Source: Melastoma dodecandrum (Eukaryota > Streptophyta > Magnoliopsida > Myrtales > Melastomataceae). From it: a stretch of DNA of 64,000 nt. Shown here piece by piece: positions 13,101 to 22,922 of the stretch. The translations under genes were made by a program, and so were the position numbers. The notes below the pieces were generated by a model that saw only the letters and a program-made list of their open reading frames with translations, was not told the DNA's origin and ran no database searches. The stretch spans positions 1,550,001 to 1,614,000 of the forward strand of contig JARUPY010000252.1 in assembly GCA_029817715.1 (NCBI GenBank), read 5' to 3'. How positions within the stretch are numbered: the stretch's first letter is position 1; each line of letters opens with the position of its first letter.

Positions 13101-13823
13101 ATATGTCATTACTTCAGGTACTAGCCGAGAACAAGACAGTACTCAGACTATAAGCTGTGATGAATGTCATTGAGAAGCTTGGAAGGGAACGGGCCGTCCC
13201 AAATTAGCATTGATATTCAGAAAGACAGTCACTCTTACAAATTGCTGCTTTTCTCTAAGCCCGAGTTCATCGAGCAAGCTTCTAACCTCCGGCTCACTCT
13301 CCGTCTGCAAAGAAGCAAAAAACAATTCCAATCACATTTTACTCAAATATCTAACAAGAAACACGGACCCCACAAGGAATACCATTGTATTAGCTCCTTC
13401 ATCCCAAATGAGACCGTCGTGCGACACACTCCTCAGCTTCCCCCCAACTCTTGCGTCGGCTTCAAAAACTGTGACATCCACGCCGCTCAACTTTAACCTG
13501 TAAGCCGCAGCTAGACCGCTTCGCATTCCCCACGCACACATACAAACAGAAACCAATCCATTTGCTTTAAACCCCGCAGGCATTACTAGATGAACGAGAG
13601 CCGCCGACTACAGGAGGGGGTCAAAACCAGCAATTTACCTGACTCCTGCACCGACCACAGCGACCCTTTTCGCAGAACCTGAAATCGCAACAGGGAAAGC
13701 AAAAAAAGTAAAGAACTTTGACCGCAGTGGACGGCAATCAACTGAAGAAGGCATAGAGGGAAGCCAGAGAGCTTTGTTACCTTTGGGATTATCTCCGTTG
13801 GCAAGGGAAGAGGAGGAAGCCAT
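10200..13823 (-). CDS. HEMG2: Protoporphyrinogen oxidase 2 (PPOX2)
   Basis: Eighteen exons close in frame to 507 residues: 13823-13781, 13678-13639, 13518-13383, 13304-13239, 13092-13042, 12923-12867, 12666-12593, 12505-12469, 12371-12306, 12115-12075, 11926-11794, 11602-11423, 11300-11226, 11109-10986, 10897-10789, 10693-10619, 10506-10400, 10309-10200. The FAD dinucleotide-binding motif [17 protein letters not shown] is near residues 20-36, followed by [13 protein letters not shown]. Later motifs are [16 protein letters not shown] and the C-terminal [17 protein letters not shown]. The enzyme oxidises protoporphyrinogen IX to protoporphyrin IX in tetrapyrrole synthesis and is the target of PPO-inhibiting herbicides. 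The short N-terminus before the FAD fold, without a long transit peptide, fits the mitochondrial PPOX2 type rather than plastid PPOX1. Intron 17 appears to use a GC donor (G|GCACGT, intron from 10399), the only choice that yields the conserved FYAGN-K-GLSVG. Confidence 0.96.
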
Positions 13824-14422
13824 TTGGGGTAATTTCAATTCACCGCCACTCAACTTGGAACTTCCTTCAACCCCACCAGATGAATGAATCCCGTAAAAAT
13901 GGATAAAATTCAACCCCAACCCCCCACTTCCGCCACCAAAAAGCTATTCAGCGCCCAGCTTCTGCGGCATGGGGGGTGGGGGGGACCGGTTCGAGCAAAC
14001 CGTTAGGACCGGGGAATCGGTTGGGTTATAAGTGAGATCTTTCTGCTGCTGTAATGAACCGAACCGGATCCAGTTTTTCCGAATTTGAAGGCTTTTTTGT
14101 CTTCCCTTTTTCCTATCTTAGAGCAGGAGTGGAAAGTGAACTCTAACGCCGTGTTTGTTTGTGGCCGAATCCAACGAAGAGGAGGTGAAATAGAAAGGAA
14201 AATATGAGATAAATTTCCTTTCGTGTGTTGAAAGAGGTTTGTATAAGTTACTAAGTTTTAAATTTGAGCAAATAATGTGAGCTTAACTAGACATTACAAA
14301 CACGGCTTCGTTTTTTTTTTATTTTTTTCTTTAAAAAAGTGAAACTCAGTGTTTATTCTGTGTTGGCCAGCTCTAGATCAGAATCAGAAATCCCAAACGA
14401 AAGATCATTGACCGAAAATGTA
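13824..14422. other. Intergenic between HEMG2 and the small ORF
   Basis: No gene seen. It holds the HEMG2 upstream region (a GT-rich and G-rich stretch at 13970-13990) and a T-rich run at about 14310-14330. No convincing TATA box for HEMG2 was found. Confidence 0.4.
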
Positions 14423-14759
14423 ATGCCGGCCATGCCTGATTCTTCGGAGTCTCCGGAACCAAACAGTAACCGGACACAGTCTCCTCAAACGTTTCGGGGG
14501 GAAGATCTAGGCCTGGAGAACACTCGCCTCCCAGATATTCCTGAAACTAGCTTTACTGAGGTAAGCCTCAATTGAAATTTGAAAATATTGCTTTGGCAAA
14601 AAGGAACGGAGTGATTTGTAGCTAAGCATGATTTTGACTAGTTAGATCATGCGTTGTCAATGTAAGAATTATCACTCTAGTTTGGAATGACTAATGTTTG
14701 ACATCATCCAGGGTCTTGATTTTCTCGAAGCAGACAATGACTCCGAGGTGGTAAGATAA
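14423..14759 (+). CDS. Small two-exon ORF or gene fragment, weakly RAD21-like
   Basis: Exon 14423-14560 and exon 14712-14759 join with good GT-AG sites to 61 residues, beginning MPAMPDSSESPEPNSN and ending LDFLEADNDSEVVR. The segment ETSFTE-GLDFLEADND resembles the region ahead of the C-terminal winged-helix domain of plant RAD21/SCC1 cohesins, but the domain itself is absent here. It is probably a truncated duplicate rather than a working gene. The reading frame stays open upstream of the ATG back to about 14330, so earlier exons may have been lost or the start may lie elsewhere. An ATG-TAA start-stop pair (14418-14423) directly overlaps the proposed start. The family link is tentative. Confidence 0.35.
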
Positions 14760-15147
14760 GCAAACATTCAATTTTGAAAATGAATCGACATTAAAGGAAA
14801 GCAGGATGAGCACCTTGCTTTTGTGGTTCCTCCAATATGCTAGTAGAAAATTGAGCCATGACGTTTTCTGGCTTAGTTAGGGTATAAAGGGCAATAAAAT
14901 ATGTCAGTATGTGTAGTTCCATCCACCTGAGTACATAGTCCAGGCCTCATGTTCAACCAAATGCAGAGATTGGCTCTCCAAATATTAATGCAATGTAGGA
15001 TTTCTGAGTTTCTGCAGCCGGATACAAAACCAGCGTTTAGTGTAACAATCCCAATTCTAACGCTCAGTGCAAACCCCTCTCTTGTACCACTTTTTTTTTT
15101 TGTCAATTGGAGATGATCATGTTTCTACTCTTATTATTATTTGGTTC
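14760..15147. other. Intergenic, 3' region of TIM50
   Basis: No gene seen. The part next to 15147 is probably the TIM50 3' untranslated region. I looked for continuation exons of a RAD21-like gene and found none. Confidence 0.4.
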
Positions 15148-17595
15148 CTAGCGGCGCCACAAACCTCGGTTCTGCCTTTGCTCCTGCATTCGCCTGCATC
15201 AGGGAATTGAAAAGGGGAGATTCAGGTAAATGAACATCCAAAAGATGTGGGTATTCCAAACTTTGGAGAATGATTTGTGGGACACGGGGGGTTGTGGAAA
15301 AGTCTGCATATGTACGCAAGCTCACTATTTTGAAGCGCCAGAACAACAGAATACTTTACCTTTGATGCTCTACGGAACGTTTGATAAACTCTTTCCCAAT
15401 ATCAGTCCCCTCGTAAGAAGCAATAACCGGTCGTATATCAGGTGGCGGCCTGCTGGCAACAACTGCAAGAAAAATAACACGGCATTCAGTCGTGCATGGT
15501 TTGGAAGTATGGCCTATTCAATATTAAAGCACATCGGTGATCTTGATACTCACACTCGAGAAACGGAATAAGGTCCAAAAGTGTGGTGTCATCTGCCTCA
15601 AGTTTCCAGGGCTGTATTTGGACACAGTTTTCTGGCTGAAGACACGATTCAAGAGCATGGCCACTGATGTAAATTATCTTCCCGGGATTTCTGTTAAGCT
15701 TGGAAAGATCCTACCAAAAGAAATAATGGCAGATGCATTCTCAGACCAAGATCATTTCCCATAACAACCAGGAATAACGAACTAGCAATATCGACTTCTT
15801 AGGTGGTAATTTACTCAAGGGGACAAAGATAAACTGAGAAAACAAATGTTTTCACAGAAAGGTCAGAAACCCTTGCTAGTGCAGTAAAGGGGTGTCCCGT
15901 GGCATAATATTCAAAATACCCCACTAGAAGATGTTACTAGGGTAAAAGAAAATAAACACAAATTGGCAGACTAAGGCAAAGAGGAGCGCACCCTGTAATG
16001 TGTTCCATCCTGATACTTGGTAGCACCCCTTGATAACCTGTAGCGTATACATTGCTTGCTATCCAGCCTCTCAACTACTGGATCAACGTACTGAAGAGGT
16101 TCAAAGAAGAAAACAGTCTCACTGGTTTACAAATCTCCATAAAAGAAGAGAACTTCTATTCGATTGTAAGGATGAATAGAATTTGTACCATATTAAGCTG
16201 GTCTGAGTAAATCACAATCTCATAAAACTTGGCCAAGTGTTCCAAGAAGGCATCTACCCCAGGCCGTTTGAATGTTCTCCATCCTCTATCACGCTATGTG
16301 AAAATGAACAGCCAATCATCAGAGCTGACAAGGTCCAACTTAGAAAAGTGCAAAGAATATAAAAAAGGCTGGATAATCAGGAGACGAGGCCCATAGCTCA
16401 AGCAGGAAATAAAAGTGAAGACTAAGAAAGAGCACTGGAGATGACAACACTTAGAACTGCAGCCTACCTTCCAATCAGAGTACACTAATGTCTCATTCAA
16501 ATCAAGAACGAGGGTGAACACGTGCTGCTCCAATGGATGTAAATCTGGAAGAAGTTTATCTGAGGTTGGTTCAGTATATCCCTAAAAGAATCAAGAGATG
16601 TAAGATTGAGATAGATGAGAAAATAAATAAGCATTGAAGTGGGATAAATATATAACGTACATGTATTTGCTCTTCAATAACCTTCCTGAGGTCCAAATAA
16701 AGCTCGATTGCTTTGGCAGGTACTGTTAATCATCCAGTTACAGAAGTCATTGCAAAGAGGATGGAGGAAACTTCTAAAAGCTGAATACAGGACAGAGCTA
16801 CGCGGGGACTCATCCTCAGAAACCATGATAAAAGGATGAAAACGAAGAAGCCAATGGAAAGATGGTTTTGAAACCAACCTGTCATTGCAGCAGAATAGAG
16901 TAGTCCTTTCAAGTTCTGCATGGAAGAAAAGCGGTCAGCTAGATAAAGAACAAGTCAACACAAGTTTCATAAGCTCGTTAAACACAACATATACATAGAA
17001 TCTAACTATATGTCATCAAGGTTCATATCCCCATAGCCTAAAAATTGCCAAAAAAGAATTAATCCAACTGATCACAAAGCATTCAACTTACATCTAGAGT
17101 AGAATCAGAGTCCTCGGAGCTGTAATTTGCAGAATCTCGAAATCCTCTTGTTTTCTCATCTACTTCGCTCAAAGAATACGCTGTGAATAAAAACACCACT
17201 CCGGAATCAGTCTTCGGATCAACTTTAGATTTGTCTGTCCTAATCTCTATCAAACGAAGGAATTGACATTACAATCATTGATTCTAGACAAAAGACAGAA
17301 CGCACTAACCGTATGTAGCGTATCCGGCGGTGGCAGAAACACCGGTAAACGCAGCAAAGAGAGTGTACTTGAGGAAGCTCCACGGCTTCCTCTCGGGTGA
17401 AGCCAAAGATGCCTCCGGTGCTTCAGCCCCCGGAGACGATGGAGGCGCTCGATCGGAGACAAGAGTCTGAGACGCGGCGACGACGGACTCCTTGTGAGAG
17501 GGGTGAAAGGAGGAGGGAGCGTCGGAGCTGAGGCACCTCCCGCACCGCCGCGATAGGGTGGAAGCGAGCCGAGATCTGACGATCGCTGACGACAT
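15148..17595 (-). CDS. TIM50: Mitochondrial import translocase subunit TIM50
   Basis: Ten exons (17595-17310, 17180-17092, 16915-16879, 16722-16661, 16581-16468, 16293-16189, 16090-15992, 15710-15554, 15462-15360, 15193-15148) give 365 residues. The N-terminus is Ser/Arg-rich ([17 protein letters not shown]), a mitochondrial presequence. One membrane segment follows near residues 77-97 ([19 protein letters not shown]). The FCP1/NIF fold then begins at [17 protein letters not shown], with [20 protein letters not shown]. The C-terminus is [18 protein letters not shown]50 sits in the inner membrane and receives presequence proteins from TOM for the TIM23 channel. The phosphatase DxD signature reads DLN, the family's usual change, so no catalytic activity is expected. 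It is divergently transcribed from the cysteine-synthase-like gene. Confidence 0.96.
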
Positions 17596-17859
17596 TTCAG
17601 CCCCGCTGGGCGTTGGATTCCGGAGGAAGCTTCCGGGAAGGGGTGAAGTAGGGTTTTGGGGTCAGCAGGGAAAAAATGAAGGAGAAGGAAATGATTAGCA
17701 GTGGGATTAGTGACTGGACAGTAACTTAACGGATGGTGTTTAAGACTTTACAATCACGGGATTTTGGGCTCTTTTGGGCCTCGCTTATAAGCCCAGTGGG
17801 CCTTTCCCTCCGGTTAAATTAAAACCCCGAACGGTAGTCTTCAGCCGTCGAGCGAAACG
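17596..17859. promoter_or_regulatory. Shared divergent promoter (TIM50 / cysteine-synthase-like)
   Basis: Only 264 bp separate the two start codons. The core holds clustered TGGGCT/TGGGCC/GCCCA motifs at about 17764-17803 in both orientations, the site II pattern of bidirectional plant housekeeping promoters. No clear TATA box is present on either strand. Confidence 0.65.
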
Positions 17860-19876
17860 ATGGCGGCGGTTGCCAGAACCGTCGTCGTAGCAACGGTAGC
17901 TTTAGCGGCGCTTTCTTACTTTTTCTGCGACCGTCGCTACGTCCAGCTGGGAAAGGGGAAGAAGAAGGAGAAGAAGAAGAGGGAAGGGGAGAGGGGACTG
18001 GTCGACGCCATCGGGAACACTCCGTTGATTCGAATTAACAGCCTCTCCGACGCCACCGGCTGCGAGGTCTGAGGGTCGGGTTACGATGGGTTTTAATGTT
18101 TCGGTCATTGTTCGGGTTATTCATACGGGTTCTTACTAGTGTTGGTTGCAGATTCTGGGAAAGTGCGAGTTCTTGAATCCCGGGGGCAGCGTCAAGGACA
18201 GAGTCGCCGTCAAGATCATTGAAGAGGTAATTGGCAATGCGTGGAGTCTGCACTTGATTTTCTGTTTATGTCGGGGAGCGATTCGGTTTAGCAGAAGAGT
18301 AAGTGAAGAGGTGATGATATGGTGATTTTTTCTTTTCTTTTTTTGGTTTAGAAGATCGATTGTGCTCGATGTTTAGCGGTTTTCTTTGGTTTGAAAGGAG
18401 TGGAGATAGAGTTGTTAATGTCCCAGCGAGTTGACTTGGGTGTTTTGCTTTATTTTCTGTTAGATTTTGAATAATTGTTTCTGCAGGCTTTGGAGTCCGG
18501 CAAGTTAGTGAGGGGAGGTGTAGTCATCGAGGGTAGTGCTGGCAGCACTGCGATTAGCCTTGCCACCGTTGCACCTGCCTATGGATGTAGATGCCACGTG
18601 GTCATCCCAGACGATGCTGCCATAGAAAAGGTTCGCTGAAACTGACAGAAATCGTTAGTCAGTTTGGTCTCGTTACTCCGGTTGGTTTTACTGTGGGCAG
18701 TGGATTTCAGTCAACTTTTGCATCTGCCTTTTCTGTGTGCCTTGTAATGGAGGATGAATGTTTTGTTGGGGTATGTCGGTGCTCGACTGTCCTTTTCAGT
18801 CTCAGATTCTCGAAGCACTTGGAGCAACTGTTGAAAGGGTACGACCTGTGTCAATAACACATAGAGATCATTTTGTCAACATTGCTAGAAGACGAGCAGC
18901 TGAAGCAGATGAAGTTGCTCGCAAATCTTGGAGGCTTGAACAAGAGGATGGTGTCGTCATCGAGCAGATCAACGGACACCATCCGAACAAAAGCCAGTTG
19001 GATTCGACTGTGCTGGGAAATTATAATGGTGGGTTCTTTGCAGACCAGTTCGAAAACCTGGCAAACTTCAGGGCCCATTATGAAGGCACTGGACCTGAGA
19101 TATGGGAAGAGACTAGTGGTACCATAGATGCCTTTGTGGCAGCTGCAGGTACTGGCGGCACCTTGGCAGGCGTATCGAGATATCTTCAGGTTGCATTTGC
19201 CTATTGCCAGTCCCTTATAAGGAAGATTCACTTTCCTCTCTGGTCATGGTCTAATTGATCCCGCTGCTAAATTTTCTCATTATTGACAGGAAAAGAATCC
19301 AAAGGTGAAATGCTTCCTGATTGATCCTCCTGGCTCTGGTTTGTACAACAAGGTAACAAGAGGAGTAATGTACACAAAAGAGGAAGCGGAAGGAAGGAGG
19401 CTGAAGAATCCATTTGACACAATAACTGAAGGAATAGGAATCAACAGGTTAACCGAGAACTTTATGATGGCAAATCTCGATGGAGCTTTCAGGGGCACTG
19501 ACAAAGAGGCGGTCGAGATGTCAAGGTTGGTTGCACCTGCCTTTACTGCTATAGGGGAAGTGTTAAGATTGATTGTGGTTGTAATTCATTTGAATAGTAG
19601 CCACTCATGTACCATGAGATGTCCTAATGGGCTGTTTATTAATTTACGAGCAGGTTTCTCATGAAGAACGATGGCCTTTTTCTGGGAAGCTCTTCAGCAA
19701 TGAACTGCGTCGGTGCCGTCAAAGTTGCCCAGTCGGTTGGCCCTGGACATACTATTGTAACTATTCTATGTGACAGTGGAATGAGACATTTGAGTAAATT
19801 CTACAATGATCAATACTTGTGTAAGTATGGTCTGATGCCCGAGGCCGCCGGACTGGATTTTATCTCGGTGAAATGA
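17860..19876 (+). CDS. Membrane-anchored cysteine synthase-like PLP enzyme
   Basis: Six exons (17860-18066, 18152-18226, 18487-18630, 18800-19189, 19290-19525, 19654-19876) give 424 residues. After MAAVAR comes a hydrophobic stretch ([16 protein letters not shown], residues 7-22) and a Lys-rich linker, then a fold-type II PLP domain from [14 protein letters not shown]. The PLP lysine is in NPGGSVKDR (Lys84). The phosphate-binding loop is GTGGT, in [15 protein letters not shown]. The substrate loop reads [10 protein letters not shown] rather than the TSGNTG of true O-acetylserine thiol-lyases, so the real substrate may differ. A long insert (residues about 165-215) also departs from bacterial CysK. 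It matches the plant subgroup often labelled cysteine synthase 2. The N-terminal helix suggests a membrane anchor or organelle targeting. The 3' end converges on the next gene. Confidence 0.9.
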
Positions 19877-20179
19877 GGTTCCTACAAACTCTTCTTGCAA
19901 AGCCATAGATCCAAACCACAATATTTGAGACCCTGCAATATCACTGACCATGCCCAATGCCCATGGCGTTTGAAAGCCTTAGCATTCGGGTGAACGCACA
20001 CAACTTCAACTAAGACATTGGCAGGAAAACACTCAACTGTTGCCAGATGCATATGTATTATCAGTACCATAAGGTGATAATTTATTACTTGTAGAGTACA
20101 AGGCTGCAATTCAATGGATGGGTTTCCAAGAGCAGAATTTTGTTTGCAATGTTCCTTGATAGATGCGAAGTAAACAGGA

Positions 20180-21240
20180 TCACTGAGGACACCATTTCTC
20201 AAACTGAGACTCCTGGCAGTGAGGGTCCAGCCAATCTCGGGAAGAGCTCTTGGAAGCACTTGGGCTCCCTCTCCCACCACCCACAAGCTCCCTTATGTTC
20301 TCGACTTTGTTTTCTCTTCCTGGACCAGCGAGTTTCCTATCTGCTTCCTTCAGTTTCTGTTTAAGACGCTGCTTGCGAGTGGGAGCACTCAATACGGGCA
20401 GCTTTGACTGAGATGGAGGTGCTCCGTGCGGCCCCAAGTAGATGTTCTCTTCTGCTTTAGCCTGAGAGGAAGCAAACATATCTTACAAGTGTTAAAGAGA
20501 ATCCAGATATCGTGGAAACAACAACGAAACCTTTCTACAACTTACCTTTGGAGACGGAGGCTGAAAGGCCTCTACTTCAGCAACATTTCTTTCGCTTGTA
20601 TCTGAGAATCCTGTTCCGAGGCTTGGAATCACAAACCCATCATTGTCTGTCAAAAGCAACTGACCACTGTAAGTGCATAACCGCAACAGAACATGGAAAA
20701 GCTATTTCTTCAGGGCGGGGAACTGCGAGTCCATCGTACTGCTCAGAAGCAAGCAATCAACAAAGGGGAGATATGAACTACAAAGATGGCAAATTCCAAG
20801 AGATGTTAGCTACAATGCATCATCACAGCCACGGACGAAGAGCCATCCTTGGTTCGAATTCAAACAGGTATACCCAAGAGAAGAGACACATTAAACCAAC
20901 AAGTAAACAATCAATCCACACTTGAAGCTAGCAAAAAAGAATTGCCACAAAGATTGCACATGAATTGGAGAGCAACAAAACAAAGGATACAACAATCAAA
21001 CAAATGAAGGCGATTCTTCCCAAGTCCCAAAACAAATCCCTGCCACTCATCCATCCAGCTCACCCAAAACCCACTTCCCAAATCAATCACAACCAGACCA
21101 AAAAAAACCCAGTTCGATATTCCTCATCAGGAAACCCATCAAACAGAAAGAATAAGAAATAAAAACTGGGGAATCAAATCGGTACCCCACTCATCCCCTT
21201 CTTCCTGGACATTACTGACATGAGCCGGAGATGTATCCAT
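20180..21240 (-). CDS. Small conserved plant protein of unknown function
   Basis: Three exons (21240-21186, 20646-20546, 20461-20180) join in frame to 145 residues. The first part is acidic with EEGDEWDNDGFVIPSLG, the middle holds AEENIYLGPHGAPPSQSK, and the last third is basic and probably helical, with RKQRLKQKLKEADRK, then ENKVENIRELVGGG and SSRDWLDPHC. I recognise it as a conserved type of plant protein but know no function and see no catalytic motif, signal peptide or membrane segment. Its 3' end converges on the cysteine-synthase-like gene about 300 bp away, so their 3' untranslated regions may overlap. All splice sites are GT-AG. Confidence 0.85.
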
Positions 21241-22055
21241 GGAACACAAAAGATCATCGATCCAGGACCAACACCACGGGCTCGGAATTGGCCCCGGTGA
21301 TCTTTTTTTCTTTTTCCTCGTGTCTACAGAATTCGGTCCCGGGTCACCAGGAGATCTTGATGCCCTTGGTCGGGCGCCGATTGATGAACAGCGCGAGATG
21401 GGTCGCGTCTCTTGCCCAGTGGAGAATCTAGAAAATTCCTGTTTGTTTAGGACAGTACTATTAATTAGAAATAAAAAAATAGATAAAGAATTGTTTTAAA
21501 GATTTTATCATGTTTAAGAAATTTTTTTAAAAAATAAAAGTTTTAAATATTTTAATCTTCTACCCTTTTATTTCCTAAAAATAATTGAAAAACAAAATAA
21601 CATCAAATAATAATTATTATTTTTAAGTAAAATTAAGAAGTGAATTATTTTTACTTGTATGATAAGTGATAATTCTATCTCTGCCTTAACCAGACATGAA
21701 AATCTGTAAGAATATATATAGATGATAATAAACGGGAATAAAAATATCAAATGCGTCAACTTCCCAGATTATAACCGTTATTCCCACCCACGACGCACTA
21801 AAATCACGGCCGTCCAAGCTACATCTGTAGTAAAGAATCCGGGCCGTCGGTTTGAAGTCTCGGATTCCAAAACGGGATTCAATTACGGGCATTCAAATCC
21901 GAAACAATCCACAGACAGACAGAGACTCCCTCCCTCTCTCTCTCTCCAACCACCACCTCTCCTCCCTCCTCTTTTACGTGCCAACGTCTTGTGCGGAAAG
22001 AATCGGAAAATAGAGACAGGAGGCCGGTCTTCTCCCCCCTCCCCCCATTTCCTGT
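21241..22055. other. Intergenic between the unknown-function gene and DEK
   Basis: No coding gene seen. 21430-21720 is very AT-rich. A pyrimidine-rich tract (CTCCCTCC/CTCTCT) at about 21926-21970 and the following sequence to about 22122 look like the DEK promoter and untranslated first exon. Confidence 0.5.
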
Positions 22056-22091
22056 GATGACGGTCGTCCTTGGACCTCTCCTCTTCGCGTG
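22056..22091 (+). promoter_or_regulatory. Upstream ORF in the DEK leader
   Basis: An ATG in the presumed first exon opens a short ORF, MTVVLGPLLFA then stop, upstream of the main ATG at 22923. A donor (AAAG|GTTAGG at about 22123) and an acceptor (TTTAG at about 22829) suggest that a leader intron of about 0.7 kb separates them. It could lower translation of the DEK protein. No transcript evidence is available to me. Confidence 0.4.
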
Positions 22092-22922
22092 ACTGAACCT
22101 AGCGTACTTCCGGCTTTGTCAAAGGTTAGGCCCGCTCTGATTTCTCAGCTTTTTCCCGTTTGTTTGGTGCTGATTCTGCTGTTGTTTTTCTTTTCTAAAA
22201 AGAAAAAAATTAAGTTCGTGAATTGTCGCTGGTGAATTTTGGGACTTGGGTTTTCGTGGTCGGGTCGAAAGTTTCCATCTTTCTTGAGTTTAGGGCTGGG
22301 ATTTCTGGGATCGGTTGTTGTTTTGTTATTGGGATGGTTTTAATGTTGTTGTCCTTAGGGTTAAGTTGCAATTCTCGCGGGAGTTTTGGGTCTAGGGTTT
22401 CTTGATAGTTTCAATTATTTTCCCTGTGTCCTGCGTGTTGGTCGGTTCCGGGGTTTGATTTTTGAAGGGCTTGCAGTTATGATGTTCTCGCGGCATTTGG
22501 GATGTCGGGTTTTGGGTGTTTGTCCGAGTTTCAACTGTATTCATTTATGAACTTACGGATTTGCATGGCGTTGGCGGCATTGAACACATAATTAATTATA
22601 CCTTATCCAAAAAGTTTAGGAATCATAATTTTGGATTTGTTATCATTTCTTTGATGATTACATATTATCCCATTAGATTCCTCAGCTGGAGTTTATTTTT
22701 TATCGTAGTTATCTCGGCCTTTGATGAGGCCCATAGTTTATCACCAATGTTGCATATTCATAAATTGTGATTTACCAGGTTTCTCTATCTCCTTGTGAAA
22801 TTTTAGATTGGTAGATAAGCTATTTAGTTCTGGGAGGGGAAGCGTTAGTTACTGAAGTTTCTGGACCGGAGACAGTGGGTGCATCAGTTGAACCCACACA
22901 TCTCAAAAGCGGAGATAGTTTG

